Positions 54,651 through 63,215 of a DNA stretch of 64,000 bases are shown here, one piece after another. Numbering within the stretch: the stretch's first letter is position 1; every line of letters starts with the position of its first letter. The translations under genes were made by a program, and so were the position numbers. Source of the stretch: Arsenicicoccus dermatophilus (lineage in GTDB: Bacteria > Actinomycetota > Actinomycetes > Actinomycetales > Dermatophilaceae). The stretch lies in NCBI RefSeq assembly GCF_022568795.1, contig NZ_JAKZHU010000001.1, positions 248,001-312,000 of the forward strand, in the 5' to 3' direction. The notes under the pieces were generated by a model, which had not been told where the DNA came from, did no database searches, and saw nothing but the letters and a program-made list of their open reading frames with translations.

Positions 54651-55606
54651 GGTTGGTCCCTACCCAGCGGGTAGTCGACATATGCCAGGCGGCGCGAGTC
54701 GGGCGCCCAGCCGTTGACGTTGGTGGCCCCCTGACCGCCGAAGACGTCTGCCAGCACCCGCACCTGGACGTCCGGGGTCCCCAGGGCCGGGTCGGCGAGG
54801 TCGATCAGCCTGATCTGCGCGGGTACGTCGGCCGGGTGCTGCTGCGTGCCGGGCTCGTAGGCGAGGTAGGCCAGCCACCGGCCGTCGGGGGAGGGGTGCG
54901 GGAACCAGCTCACCCGGTCGTCGTACGTGACCTGCTGCAGGCCGCCGCCGTCCGGTCGGATCCGGAAGATCTGGCTGTGCCCAGGGCGCTCCGCCGCCAG
55001 CTCGCTGTTGAACCACACCCAGGAGTCGTGCGGCTCGCCGGGGGCGCCCGGGCCGAGCTCGGGGCCGTCGCAGGCCTGCGTGTCGGTGAGCAGCCGGACC
55101 TGGCCGTCGCGCAGGAGGCCCACGTTGGTGCGGATCACGTCGTCGGTGTGCAGCCGGCCGGTGAGGACGGTCAGCGCCAGCGTCCCACCGTCCGCGCTCT
55201 GCCCGTGCAGGTAGTACCTGATCGGCGCAGATCCCGGATCTGGGGTCACGCAGCGTGGTGTCCCGCCGGTCCACGGGACGCGGTAGACCCGACCGTCAGC
55301 GGTCAGCAGGTGCGCGGACCCGTCCGGGGTCACCAGGTGGTCGTTGTTGGCGACGCGGATCGGGTCGGTGTCCACCTCGGCGAGGGGGCCGGCGGGTCGC
55401 AGCTCGGCGTCGAGCGGCAGCACCCGCAGCCGGCCCGCGCCGTTGACGACGAGGTGCCGTCCGTCGGGCGAGAAGTCGGGCGACTCGAGGACGAGCTCGC
55501 TGTTCTCCAGCAGGATCTCGCGCTCGTCGGTGATCACGTCGTGCAGTCGAACGACGCTGCGGCGCCCCGGGGGGAGGGGGCGCCCGAAGGGGCGAGCAGT
55601 GGCCAT
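54647..55606 (-). CDS. TolB-like PD40 beta-propeller protein
   Basis: A 319-residue cytoplasmic-type protein built of PD40/WD40-like repeats: LESPDFSPDGRHLVVNG near residue 41, YYLHGQSADGGTLALTV, IFRIRPDGGGLQQVTYD and SWFPHPSPDGRWLAYLAYE near 235, and VNGWAPDSRRLAYVDYP at the end. The DG-R-L/FSPDG signature repeats at about 50-residue steps. Members are often called biopolymer transporter Tol or oligogalacturonate lyase-like; no lyase His cluster is clear. No signal peptide is seen. Confidence 0.85.
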   Translation of the reverse strand: MATARPFGRPLPPGRRSVVRLHDVITDEREILLENSELVLESPDFSPDGRHLVVNGAGRLRVLPLDAELRPAGPLAEVDTDPIRVANNDHLVTPDGSAHLLTADGRVYRVPWTGGTPRCVTPDPGSAPIRYYLHGQSADGGTLALTVLTGRLHTDDVIRTNVGLLRDGQVRLLTDTQACDGPELGPGAPGEPHDSWVWFNSELAAERPGHSQIFRIRPDGGGLQQVTYDDRVSWFPHPSPDGRWLAYLAYEPGTQQHPADVPAQIRLIDLADPALGTPDVQVRVLADVFGGQGATNVNGWAPDSRRLAYVDYPLGRDQP

Positions 55607-55738
55607 CCTGGGTGTCTCCTGGGCGTGGGGTGACGTCAGGGCGTGTCAGTTCTTGACGCACGGATGACGAGTTGGACACGAATGGGTTACACGGGCGCCA
55701 TTCGCGCGCGCCGGAGGCCCGAAAGGTCGCAGACTAGC

Positions 55739-55759
55739 GGTGCCACACCTCGTGGCACC
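55739..55759 (+). promoter_or_regulatory. Inverted repeat GGTGCCAC-N5-GTGGCACC
   Basis: Perfect 8-bp arms at 55739-55746 and 55752-55759 with spacer ACCTC. It lies about 90-110 nt before the tandem LytR_C gene and 130 nt from the TolB-like gene start, in a lower-GC divergent region. It is a candidate operator; no known regulator site is assigned. Confidence 0.45.
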
Positions 55760-55849
55760 ATCAGACCAACATCATGGGCAGGCCGGCATACGCGCGTGCG
55801 GTTACTCAGCGTAGTTGTCGGACCGCGAGCGATCCTGGGGGGTTCCGAC

Positions 55850-56707
55850 ATGTCCGCGCCACTGTCCGAGGCAGACAAGCTGCATCGTCGCCGCCGTCGT
55901 CAGGTCATCGCCTTCATCACCTTCCCCGCCGTGCTGATCGCCACCGCCGGCGTCGGCAGCGCCGCGGGCAACGGGTGGCTCAGGGGCTACAGCAAGCCCG
56001 TGTGCTCGCCGATGGTGGTCGCCGCGCCGGCGCGAAGCTCCTTCAGCCTCAACGTCCTCAACTCCAGCGGGATCCCGGGCGCGGCCAGCCCGGTCTACCA
56101 GGAGCTCGGCAAGCGCGGCTTCCGGATGGCGACGCTCGGCAACGACACCGTCCTGCGCGCGACCGCCCCGCAGGGCGAGATCCGTTACGGCTCCAAGGGA
56201 CTGGACCAGGCGTTGCTGATCCAGCAGCAGGTGCCGGGTGCCAAGATGATGCGCATCCCGGACCGCACCGACAGCGCCGTGGACGTCGTCGTGGGCACGG
56301 CCTTCCCGGGTCTGGCCCCCCGCCCCCCGCGACCCCCGGCCCGACCCGAGCAGGTCCTGGTCAACGTCTACAACACGACGTACTACGAGAACCTCGCCAC
56401 CAACACCAGCAACGAGCTGGTGGCCCGCGGCTTCCGGCGTGGCGCCATCTCGGCCGACCCGCAGAAGAGCTGGGTCCGCGAGATCGCGGTCATCCGGCAT
56501 GGCGAGAACGGCGACCTGAACGCCAAGCTGCTCCAGCAGCAGGTGCCCGGGTCGACGCTGCAGCTCGACGGTCGCAAGGACGGCTCCCTCGACCTGCTCC
56601 TCGGCATGCAGTGGAAGGGCCTGATCGCCCGGGACAAGATCCCGCCGATCCCGCCGCCGCCCCCGGTGGTCAAGCCCACCGTGGCGCGCCCCTGCCCTGC
56701 ATCCTGA
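55850..56707 (+). CDS. Membrane-anchored protein with two LytR_C domains
   Basis: A 285-residue protein. A short basic cytoplasmic N-terminus (KLHRRRRRQV) is followed by one transmembrane helix (about 19-37). Two similar LytR_C domains then lie outside: FSLNVLNSSGIPGAASPVYQ near 63 with ALLIQQQVPGAKMMRIPDRT, and VLVNVYNTTYYENLATNTSN near 175 with AKLLQQQVPGSTLQLDGR. A Pro-rich linker joins them, and the C-terminus is Pro-rich. LytR_C domains occur at the C-terminus of LCP wall ligases, but there is no LCP catalytic domain here. GGGGG lies upstream of the ATG. Confidence 0.88.
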   Translation: MSAPLSEADKLHRRRRRQVIAFITFPAVLIATAGVGSAAGNGWLRGYSKPVCSPMVVAAPARSSFSLNVLNSSGIPGAASPVYQELGKRGFRMATLGNDTVLRATAPQGEIRYGSKGLDQALLIQQQVPGAKMMRIPDRTDSAVDVVVGTAFPGLAPRPPRPPARPEQVLVNVYNTTYYENLATNTSNELVARGFRRGAISADPQKSWVREIAVIRHGENGDLNAKLLQQQVPGSTLQLDGRKDGSLDLLLGMQWKGLIARDKIPPIPPPPPVVKPTVARPCPAS

Positions 56708-57008
56708 CGAGCGGCGCCGCCGCACCGGCCCGGCCGATGCGCTCGCGCCCTGGGCGCGGAGGGCGACCTCATGACGCTCCCGGCGTACGACAGGGACAGC
56801 CTGCCGCGTGGGGAGCACGCCGTCCCCGGGCCGCTGCGGGACCGGATGGTCACGCTGGCCCGCCCCGCGGACCGGTTCCCGCCCGTCCTGCCCCGCCCGC
56901 ACGGGGCCAGGCTGGCCCCGTGGCACGTTCGAAGAGGGCCCATGACGTGCTTCTCGGGGCCAGGCTGGCCCCGAGAAGCACGAGGGGTCCCGTCGGCACG
57001 GGGCGGTG
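56708..57008. other. Intergenic region with two tandem hairpins
   Basis: 301 bp with no credible gene between convergent units. Hairpin A (56900-56910 with 56912-56922, 11 bp) and hairpin B (56947-56963 with 56965-56981, 17 bp) share the core GGGGCCAGGCTGGCCCC. They are likely a tandem bidirectional terminator. The copies differ in the flanks, with CAC/GTG in A and TTCTC/GAGAA in B. Confidence 0.75.
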
Positions 57009-57839
57009 TCAGCCGTCGGTCGGACGGTCGCGGCGCAGCAGCCGGGCGGCCACCACCGCGATCGCGACCAGCACCACCGCCAGCAGCACGTGCAGGTCGC
57101 TCACCCGGTCCTGCCAGCCCTGGATCCGGCTCTGCCACGCGAGCTGGGTCTCCGTGTCGCTCGGGGCGGGCAGGGTCGTCGTGCCGTCGCTGAGGACGAA
57201 GACCAGACCGATGGCGACCATGATCGCGCCGGTCAGCAGGCTGGTGGAGTGGGTGCGGATCGGTCCGAGGCGCACCTCGCGACCGCGCAGCCACCGCTGG
57301 TCGCGCAGCCCGGCGCGGTCCCACAGCATCGCCAGGACGGCGAGCGGGAGGGTCATCCCCGCGGCATACACCGCCATGAGCAGCGCGCCGTAGGCGGCAG
57401 AGCCGCCCGCCATCGCGATGGTGAGGATCGACCCCAGCACCGGGCCGGAGCAGAAGCCCGAGAGCCCGTTGAGGGCACCGAGCGCCACGACCGAGAGGGT
57501 GGAGCCCACCCGCAGCCGACCCTGCGCGCGCTGGGCCGCCGCCAGGTGGAAGCCCCCGCCGAGCGCCACGAGGAGCCCGAGCGCGATGACCACGAGCCCC
57601 CCGACGCGGGTGGCGGCCTCCCGGTGGACGGTGAGCAGGGCGCCTGCCGAGCCGACGCCGGCGCCGAGGGGCGCGAGCACGAGCACCAGCCCGAGGTAGA
57701 ACGCGAGCACCTGGCGCAGCAGCACCAGCGGCCGGTCGAAGGCCAGGGCGAAGAACGACGGCAGCAGCAGCGCCGAGCACGGACTGACCAACGACAGCAC
57801 CCCGCCGAGGAGCGCCCCCAGCAGCCCGATCTCACCCAT
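57009..57839 (-). CDS. ccdA: CcdA-type cytochrome c biogenesis/thiol-disulfide transmembrane protein
   Basis: A 276-residue protein with six or more membrane helices and the two reactive cysteines of the DsbD/CcdA family: SLVSPCSALLLP (Cys21) and GLSGFCSGPVLG (about Cys129). It passes reducing equivalents from cytoplasmic thioredoxin across the membrane. No cytochrome c maturation genes are nearby. It is read together with the DsbA-like gene, whose stop lies 9 nt before its start. Confidence 0.9.
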   Translation of the reverse strand: MGEIGLLGALLGGVLSLVSPCSALLLPSFFALAFDRPLVLLRQVLAFYLGLVLVLAPLGAGVGSAGALLTVHREAATRVGGLVVIALGLLVALGGGFHLAAAQRAQGRLRVGSTLSVVALGALNGLSGFCSGPVLGSILTIAMAGGSAAYGALLMAVYAAGMTLPLAVLAMLWDRAGLRDQRWLRGREVRLGPIRTHSTSLLTGAIMVAIGLVFVLSDGTTTLPAPSDTETQLAWQSRIQGWQDRVSDLHVLLAVVLVAIAVVAARLLRRDRPTDG

Positions 57840-57848
57840 CGACGCGGC

Positions 57849-58595
57849 TCAGCCCCTGGCGGCCTTGGCGCGCTCGATGACCTGGACGAAGGCCTCCTCG
57901 GGCTGCGCGCCGACCAGCGGGGTGCCGTTGATGATGAAGACCGGGGTGCTGTTGGCGCCGAGCTGCTGGGCGGTGGCCGTCTCGGTGCCGATGGCCTCGT
58001 CGATCTTCGAGGACTCCATGTCCTTGGTGAACCTCGCGAGGTCGGTGACGCCGGCCTGCTTGGCGAAGGCCAGCAGCTTGTCGTCGGTCAGGTCCGGGTG
58101 CCCCGAGGTGGGGGAGGCGGCGAACAGCGCGTGCTGGTACTCCCAGAACTTGCCCTGCTCGCCCGCGGCGCGGGCGGCCATGGCGGCGCGACGGGACTTG
58201 TCGCCGAAGATCACCAGGTCGTGCCACTCGATGCGCAGGACCCCCGCGTCGACGTACTTCTTGATCAGCGCGGGCTGCGTCTGCAGCGCCCACTTGGCGC
58301 AGAAGGGGCAGGCGTAGTCGGCGTACTCGATCATGGTGACCGGGGCGTCGATCTTGCCGATCGCGAGCGGGTCGCCCTCCTTGCGGCGGGCGGTGTCCTT
58401 GACCTTGCCCTGCGTGGTGGGGGCGGCGCCCGGCTGCCCGGCGCCCTGGCTCGTCGTGGCCGCCGTGGGTGCGGCTGCCGGCTGGCCCGAGGGGCGCATG
58501 AGCAGCATCCCGATGATTGCGACGGCGACGGCGAGCAGAGCGGCGAGGATGGTGACCTCGCGGCTGCGGCCGCGCCCTGTGGTGGAGCTGGACAT
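57849..58595 (-). CDS. DsbA-like thioredoxin-fold protein
   Basis: A 248-residue membrane-anchored or exported protein. One hydrophobic segment (about 15-33) is followed by an Ala/Pro/Gln-rich linker and a thioredoxin/DsbA domain with the active site YACPFCAKWALQT (C-P-F-C near residues 95-98) and the cis-Pro loop GANSTPVFIINGTP near 215. It probably makes or breaks disulfides outside the membrane. With ccdA it forms a thiol-redox pair. Confidence 0.92.
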   Translation of the reverse strand: MSSSTTGRGRSREVTILAALLAVAVAIIGMLLMRPSGQPAAAPTAATTSQGAGQPGAAPTTQGKVKDTARRKEGDPLAIGKIDAPVTMIEYADYACPFCAKWALQTQPALIKKYVDAGVLRIEWHDLVIFGDKSRRAAMAARAAGEQGKFWEYQHALFAASPTSGHPDLTDDKLLAFAKQAGVTDLARFTKDMESSKIDEAIGTETATAQQLGANSTPVFIINGTPLVGAQPEEAFVQVIERAKAARG

Positions 58596-58707
58596 GCATC
58601 CTCCCGAGGTGGCTGTGCGCCCAGGATAGGCGGTGGGGCAGCAGCGTCCGCACGCAGCGGGTGCGGGGGCGTGGCGTCCGTCATACCGCCTGGTCGGCCT
58701 GCGCTGC

Positions 58708-58713
58708 TAGCGT
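58708..58713 (+). promoter_or_regulatory. Candidate -10 box of the CoA lyase operon
   Basis: TAGCGT fits TANNNT and lies about 40 nt before the ATG at 58756, with AAGGAG just before that ATG, so this mRNA would have a normal leader. Confidence 0.4.
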
Positions 58714-58755
58714 CCGAGCGGACCCCCGTCGCCTCGCGCCCCAAGGAGCAGCAGC

Positions 58756-59853
58756 ATGCGCAGCGCCAAGGACTTCTTCGCCCCCCTCGCCGTGGGCGCC
58801 CCGACGCCCCTGCGGGAGGTCCCCGCCCGCCCGTCGCGCGCGATCCACTTCTTCGACCCGAGCAACGCCAAGATGGCGGCCAAGATCCCCGCCATGGTCG
58901 GCACGGTGGACGTCCTCCTCGGCAACCTCGAGGACGCGGTCAAGGCCGATGACAAGGAGGCCGCCCGGCAGGGCCTGGTCGACATCGCCAAGGCCACGGA
59001 CTTCGGCCCCACCCAGCTGTGGACCCGGCTCAACGCCCTCGACTCGCCGTGGTTCCTCGACGACATCACCACGCTCGTCGGCGAGATCGGCGACACGCTC
59101 GACGTCGTGATGATCCCCAAGGTGCAGGGCGCCGAGGACATCCACTACGTCGACCGGCTCCTCGCCCAGCTCGAGGCCAAGGCCGGGCTGCAGCGCCCGA
59201 TCCTCGTCCACGCGATCCTGGAGACGGCCCGCGGCATGGCCAACGTCGAGGAGATCTGCGGCGCCTCCCCGCGCATGCAGGGCATCTCGCTGGGCCCGGC
59301 CGACCTCGCGGCCGACCGCCGGATGAAGACCACGCGCGTCGGCGGCGGTCACCCCGGCTACCTCGTGCGCCAGGACCCCACCACGGGCGCGGACGGCACC
59401 GCCGACATCGCCGGCGCGCGCCCGACCTACCAGCAGGACCTGTGGCACTACACCATCGCCCGCATGGTCGACGCCTGCGCGATGCACGGGATCTGCGCGT
59501 ACTACGGGCCCTTCGGCGACATCACCGACGTGGTGGCCTGCGAGGACCAGTTCCGCAACGCCTTCCTGCTCGGTTGCGTGGGCACCTGGACGCTGCACCC
59601 CAAGCAGATCGAGATCGCCCGCCGCGTCTTCTCGCCGTCGGTCGAGGACGTGCGGCACGCCTATGTCGTCAAGGAGGCGATGGGCGACGGCACCGGCGCG
59701 GTCATGGTCGACGGCAAGATGGAGGACGACGCCTCGCTCAAGCAGTGCCTCGTCATGGTCGAGCTCGCCGAGCAGCTCGCCGCGATCGACCCCGAGCTCA
59801 AGGCGGCCTACGACGAGGTCCGGGCCGCCGCCACCACCTCGACCGGGAAGTGA
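58756..59853 (+). CDS. HpcH/HpaI aldolase/citrate lyase family protein (malyl-CoA lyase-like), first copy
   Basis: A 365-residue CoA-ester lyase-like TIM barrel. Motifs: [18 protein letters not shown] near residue 27, [20 protein letters not shown] near 54 with acidic metal ligands, [12 protein letters not shown] near 117, [20 protein letters not shown] near 154, and a C-terminal [20 protein letters not shown] with the His of the CoA site. It is longer than CitE proteins (about 290) and resembles L-malyl/beta-methylmalyl-CoA lyases. AAGGAG lies 7 nt before the ATG. It is followed after 6 nt by a second homologue. Confidence 0.85.
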   Translation: MRSAKDFFAPLAVGAPTPLREVPARPSRAIHFFDPSNAKMAAKIPAMVGTVDVLLGNLEDAVKADDKEAARQGLVDIAKATDFGPTQLWTRLNALDSPWFLDDITTLVGEIGDTLDVVMIPKVQGAEDIHYVDRLLAQLEAKAGLQRPILVHAILETARGMANVEEICGASPRMQGISLGPADLAADRRMKTTRVGGGHPGYLVRQDPTTGADGTADIAGARPTYQQDLWHYTIARMVDACAMHGICAYYGPFGDITDVVACEDQFRNAFLLGCVGTWTLHPKQIEIARRVFSPSVEDVRHAYVVKEAMGDGTGAVMVDGKMEDDASLKQCLVMVELAEQLAAIDPELKAAYDEVRAAATTSTGK

Positions 59854-59859
59854 ACCACG

Positions 59860-60744
59860 ATGAGCGACACCACCTTCCGTCCCCGCCGTTCCGTCCTCTA
59901 CATGCCCTCCTCCAACGCCCGCGCGCTGGAGAAGGCCAAGACCCTGGCCTGTGACGGGCTGATCCTCGACCTCGAGGACGCCGTCGCCCCCGATGCCAAG
60001 CCCGGGGCCCGCGAGTCCGCCTGCGCCGCGGTGCAGTCCGGTGAGTACGGCCGACGCGAGCTGACGATCCGGATCAACGGCCTCGGCACCCCCTGGCACG
60101 ACGACGACCTGCGCGCCGCCGCCCAGGCCGGACCGGACGCCATCGTGGTCCCCAAGGTGTCCTCCGCCGACGAGGTCCGCCGGCTCGTGGACGCCATGGA
60201 GGCCGCCGGCGCCCCTGACCGGACCACCCTGTGGGCCATGGTGGAGACGCCCGTCGCGATGCTGCGCTGCGAGGAGATCGCCTCGGCCTCCGAGCGGCTC
60301 AGCGTGCTCGTCATGGGCACCAACGACCTGGTCAAGGAGCTGTATGCCGAGCACGTGCCCGGCCGCCAGCCGCTCCTCGCCGGCCTCGGCCTCGCCCTGC
60401 TCGGCGCCCGGGCCGCGGGCAAGGCGATCCTCGACGGGGTCTACAACGACGTCAAGGACGCCGACGGCTTCCTGGCCGAGTGCGTCCAGGGCCGCCGGCT
60501 GGGATTCGACGGCAAGACGCTGATCCACCCCGGCCAGATCGCCGGCGCCAACCATGAGTTCCGGCCCTCGCCGGCCGCGGTCGAGCAGGCGCGCGGCATC
60601 CTGCAGGCCTGGGAGGACGGCCAGGGCTCCGGCGTGGTGACCTACGACGGCAGGATGATCGAGAACCTCCACGTCGAGTCGGCGCGGCGCGCGCTGCAGA
60701 TGCACGAGGCGATCGAGGCGCTGGAGTCCGACGCCTCGAGGTGA
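59860..60744 (+). CDS. HpcH/HpaI aldolase/citrate lyase family protein (CoA ester lyase), second copy
   Basis: A 294-residue CitE-like protein with PRRSVLYMPSSNARALEKA at the start, CDGLILDLEDAVAPDAKPGA near residue 30 (Glu/Asp metal site), IVVPKVSSADEV near 95, AMVETPVAMLRCEEIASAS near 125 and GFDGKTLIHPGQI near 210. It could cleave or form malyl-, citramalyl- or similar CoA esters, or act as a thioesterase like the Mcl2/Cit proteins. It starts 6 nt after its paralogue in the same operon. Confidence 0.87.
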   Translation: MSDTTFRPRRSVLYMPSSNARALEKAKTLACDGLILDLEDAVAPDAKPGARESACAAVQSGEYGRRELTIRINGLGTPWHDDDLRAAAQAGPDAIVVPKVSSADEVRRLVDAMEAAGAPDRTTLWAMVETPVAMLRCEEIASASERLSVLVMGTNDLVKELYAEHVPGRQPLLAGLGLALLGARAAGKAILDGVYNDVKDADGFLAECVQGRRLGFDGKTLIHPGQIAGANHEFRPSPAAVEQARGILQAWEDGQGSGVVTYDGRMIENLHVESARRALQMHEAIEALESDASR

Positions 60745-60854
60745 CGGACGGCTGGGGGCACCCGCCCCCCCGGCGCGGGACGGCGCCCGGTCACAGGGTG
60801 ATGTCGGTCGCGGCATACCGCGTCTGCCTGCACGTCGCCGAGGTGCATGCGGTT

Positions 60855-60860
60855 TAGCGT
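60855..60860 (+). promoter_or_regulatory. -10 box of the amino acid permease gene
   Basis: TAGCGT ends 6 nt before the ATG at 60867, supporting that start and a leaderless mRNA. Confidence 0.5.
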
Positions 60861-60866
60861 CTGGGC

Positions 60867-62366
60867 ATGACCATGCATGCAGGGCGCAGACACTCCATGC
60901 TGCGCACGAAACCCATAGAGACCATCCGGGCCCAGCAGGCCGAGGACAGCGAGGGAGGCGGCCACTTCAAGCGCCACCTGCGCGCCCGCGACCTGATGGG
61001 TTTCGGCATCGGCATGATCATCGGGACGGGGATCTTCACCCTCACCGGGATCGAGGCCAAGCAGCACGCCGGCCCGGCCGTCACCATCGCCTATCTCCTC
61101 GCCGGGATCGTGAGCGCGCTCGCGGCCCTGTGCTATGCCGAGCTGGCGTCCTCGGTGCCGACGGCGGGCTCGGCCTACACCTATGCCTACGCGACCATCG
61201 GGGAGGTCTTCGCCTGGATCATCGGGTGGGACCTGGTCCTGGAGTTCGCGCTCGGGGCGGCCGTGGTGAGCCGGGGCTGGTCGGGCTACATGCTCCACCT
61301 GTTCCCCTGGCTGCCGTCGTCGCTGTTCGGCGAGGGGGCCACCGTCAACGTGGGCGCCATGCTGATCACCCTCCTGCTCGGCGTCGTCGCGATGATCGGC
61401 GTGCGCGAGAGCTCCCTGGTCACCAACACCCTGGTGGTCATCAAGGTCGCCGTCTGCCTCTTCGTCATCGCCGTCGGCGCGTTCTTCGTCCACCCCGAGA
61501 ACTGGCATCCCTTCATCCCGGCCACCCGGCAGATCGCGTCGGGCGGCGCCGGCGGCGGGCTTGAGCAGCCACTCACCCAGTGGGCCTTCGGGATCACCCC
61601 GACGCAGTTCGGCATCGGCGGGGTGCTGACCGCCACGGCCGTGGTGTTCTTCGCCTACTCCGGCTTCGAGTCGGTCGCCAACATGGGTGAGGAGAGCCGC
61701 AACCCCAAGCGGGACCTGCCGATCGGCCTCGTCGGCTCGCTGCTGATCTGCATGGCGCTGTATGTCGGCGTCTGCCTGGTCATCACCGGGATGGTGCCGT
61801 ACGACAAGATCGACGAGGGCGCCCCGATCGCCGCGGCCTTCAGCCAGGTCGGTCTCGGCTGGGCGGGCACGCTCATCTCCCTGGCGGCGGTGTGCGGTCT
61901 CACCTCGGTCATCCTCATCGACATCATCGGCATGTGCCGCATCGCCTTCGCCCTGGGCCGCGACGGGCTGCTGCCCGCCTCCGTGTCCACGATCCACCCG
62001 CGCTGGGGCACGCCCTACCGCGTCACCATCGCCACGGTCGTCCTGATCATGCTGCTCGGTGGTCTGGTGCCGTTGAAGGATCTCGCGGACATGGTGTCCA
62101 TCGGCACGCTGTTCGCCTTCCTCGTGGTCAGCGTGGCGGTGCCGGTGCTGCGGCGCACCCGACCCGACCTGGAGCGGCCCTTCCGGGTGCCGCTGTCGCC
62201 GATCGTGCCGGCCGTCTCGGTCCTCGCCTGCGCGTACCTGATGGCGAGCCTGTCCATCGCGACGTGGGTCCGGTTCGTGGTCTGGATGGCCCTGGGGCTG
62301 CTGCTCTACCTCACCTACGGCCGGCGCAACGCCCGCATCGCCCAGGAGCGAGGCCAGCTGGTCTGA
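60867..62366 (+). CDS. Cationic amino acid transporter-type APC permease
   Basis: A 499-residue transporter with about 12 to 14 helices. Typical APC/CAT motifs are DLMGFGIGMIIGTGIFTLTG near residue 42, LCYAELASSVPTAGSAYTYA near 88, and FFAYSGFESVANMGEESRNP near 267. It takes up an amino acid or polyamine, probably basic. I keep ATG 60867 because of the TAGCGT box 6 nt upstream; ATG 60897 (MLRTKPIETI) is an alternative matching many relatives. Confidence 0.9.
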   Translation: MTMHAGRRHSMLRTKPIETIRAQQAEDSEGGGHFKRHLRARDLMGFGIGMIIGTGIFTLTGIEAKQHAGPAVTIAYLLAGIVSALAALCYAELASSVPTAGSAYTYAYATIGEVFAWIIGWDLVLEFALGAAVVSRGWSGYMLHLFPWLPSSLFGEGATVNVGAMLITLLLGVVAMIGVRESSLVTNTLVVIKVAVCLFVIAVGAFFVHPENWHPFIPATRQIASGGAGGGLEQPLTQWAFGITPTQFGIGGVLTATAVVFFAYSGFESVANMGEESRNPKRDLPIGLVGSLLICMALYVGVCLVITGMVPYDKIDEGAPIAAAFSQVGLGWAGTLISLAAVCGLTSVILIDIIGMCRIAFALGRDGLLPASVSTIHPRWGTPYRVTIATVVLIMLLGGLVPLKDLADMVSIGTLFAFLVVSVAVPVLRRTRPDLERPFRVPLSPIVPAVSVLACAYLMASLSIATWVRFVVWMALGLLLYLTYGRRNARIAQERGQLV

Positions 62367-62386
62367 CGCGTCGCGGCTCGTGGGAC

Positions 62387-62427
62387 GGACGGTCCGGCGC
62401 CCCCTGGGTGGGGGTGCCGGACCGTCC
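62387..62427 (+). terminator. Permease terminator hairpin
   Basis: A 17-bp stem with one G-U pair (62387-62403 with 62411-62427) and CTGGGTG loop, 20 nt after the permease stop. Confidence 0.8.
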
Positions 62428-62448
62428 TCGTCGTGCGAGAGTGGCCGT

Positions 62449-63192
62449 ATGGCGACGCTTCGCGAGATCGACCTGACCATGCCCGACGGGGTCTGCGATG
62501 CCTACCTGGCCCGGCCTGACGAGCCCGGTCCCCACTCGCCGGTGCTGCTGATCATGGACGCGATCGGGCTGCGACCCCGGATCGCCGAGATGGCGCGGCG
62601 GCTCGCGGACGACGGCTACGCCGTGCTGGCGCCCAACGTCCATCACCGCGTCGGACGCCAGCCGCTCCTGGACCCGGCCCTGATGTCCGCCGAGCGCACC
62701 GCGGAGCGGCACGCCCGCATCGGCGAGCTGCTGTCCACCCTGACCCCCGAGGACTGGGACGAGGACGGCCCGGCCTATCTCGCCCGCTTGCGGGCGCTCG
62801 GCGAGATCAGCGACGAGGACGTGCGTGTGGTGGGCTACTGCATGGGCGGGGCGCTCGCGCTGCGGCTGGCGGCGCGCTGCCCCGACGACGTGTCGGTCGT
62901 GTGCGGCTTCCACGCGGGGCACCTGGTCACCGGCGGCGCGGACAGCCCGCACCTGCTGCTGGAGGACATCCAGGCGCGGCTCTACTTCGGGTTCGCCGAC
63001 CAGGACGCCACGATGACGGCGGCCGAGATCGAGACCTTGCGCCTCGCGGCCGAGGACGCCGACTGCGACTACGAGGGCGAGGTCTATCCCGGAGCCCGGC
63101 ACGGCTTCACGATGTCCGACCTGCCGGCCTACGACGCGAGGGCGACCGAGCGGCACTGGGAGGCGCTGCTGCAGGTCTTCGACGAGGCCTGA
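62449..63192 (+). CDS. Dienelactone hydrolase family protein
   Basis: A 247-residue alpha/beta-hydrolase with the Cys-Asp-His triad of dienelactone hydrolases: nucleophile in VVGYCMGGALAL (Cys131), Asp in YFGFADQDATM near 184, and His in PGARHGFTM near 220. The N-terminus is typical (LTMPDGVCDAYLARPD). Role is probably hydrolysis of a lactone or other ester in the cytoplasm. No aromatic degradation genes are nearby. The ATG at 62449 is 22 nt after the terminator. Confidence 0.92.
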   Translation: MATLREIDLTMPDGVCDAYLARPDEPGPHSPVLLIMDAIGLRPRIAEMARRLADDGYAVLAPNVHHRVGRQPLLDPALMSAERTAERHARIGELLSTLTPEDWDEDGPAYLARLRALGEISDEDVRVVGYCMGGALALRLAARCPDDVSVVCGFHAGHLVTGGADSPHLLLEDIQARLYFGFADQDATMTAAEIETLRLAAEDADCDYEGEVYPGARHGFTMSDLPAYDARATERHWEALLQVFDEA

Positions 63193-63215
63193 GCCGCTCC
63201 CGAGCAGCGCCGCCC

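Noticed and set aside
56771-57193. Plus-strand 140-codon frame in the intergenic region
   Set aside because: It runs through both terminator hairpins and into the antisense of ccdA, with no Shine-Dalgarno site and no recognisable domain.
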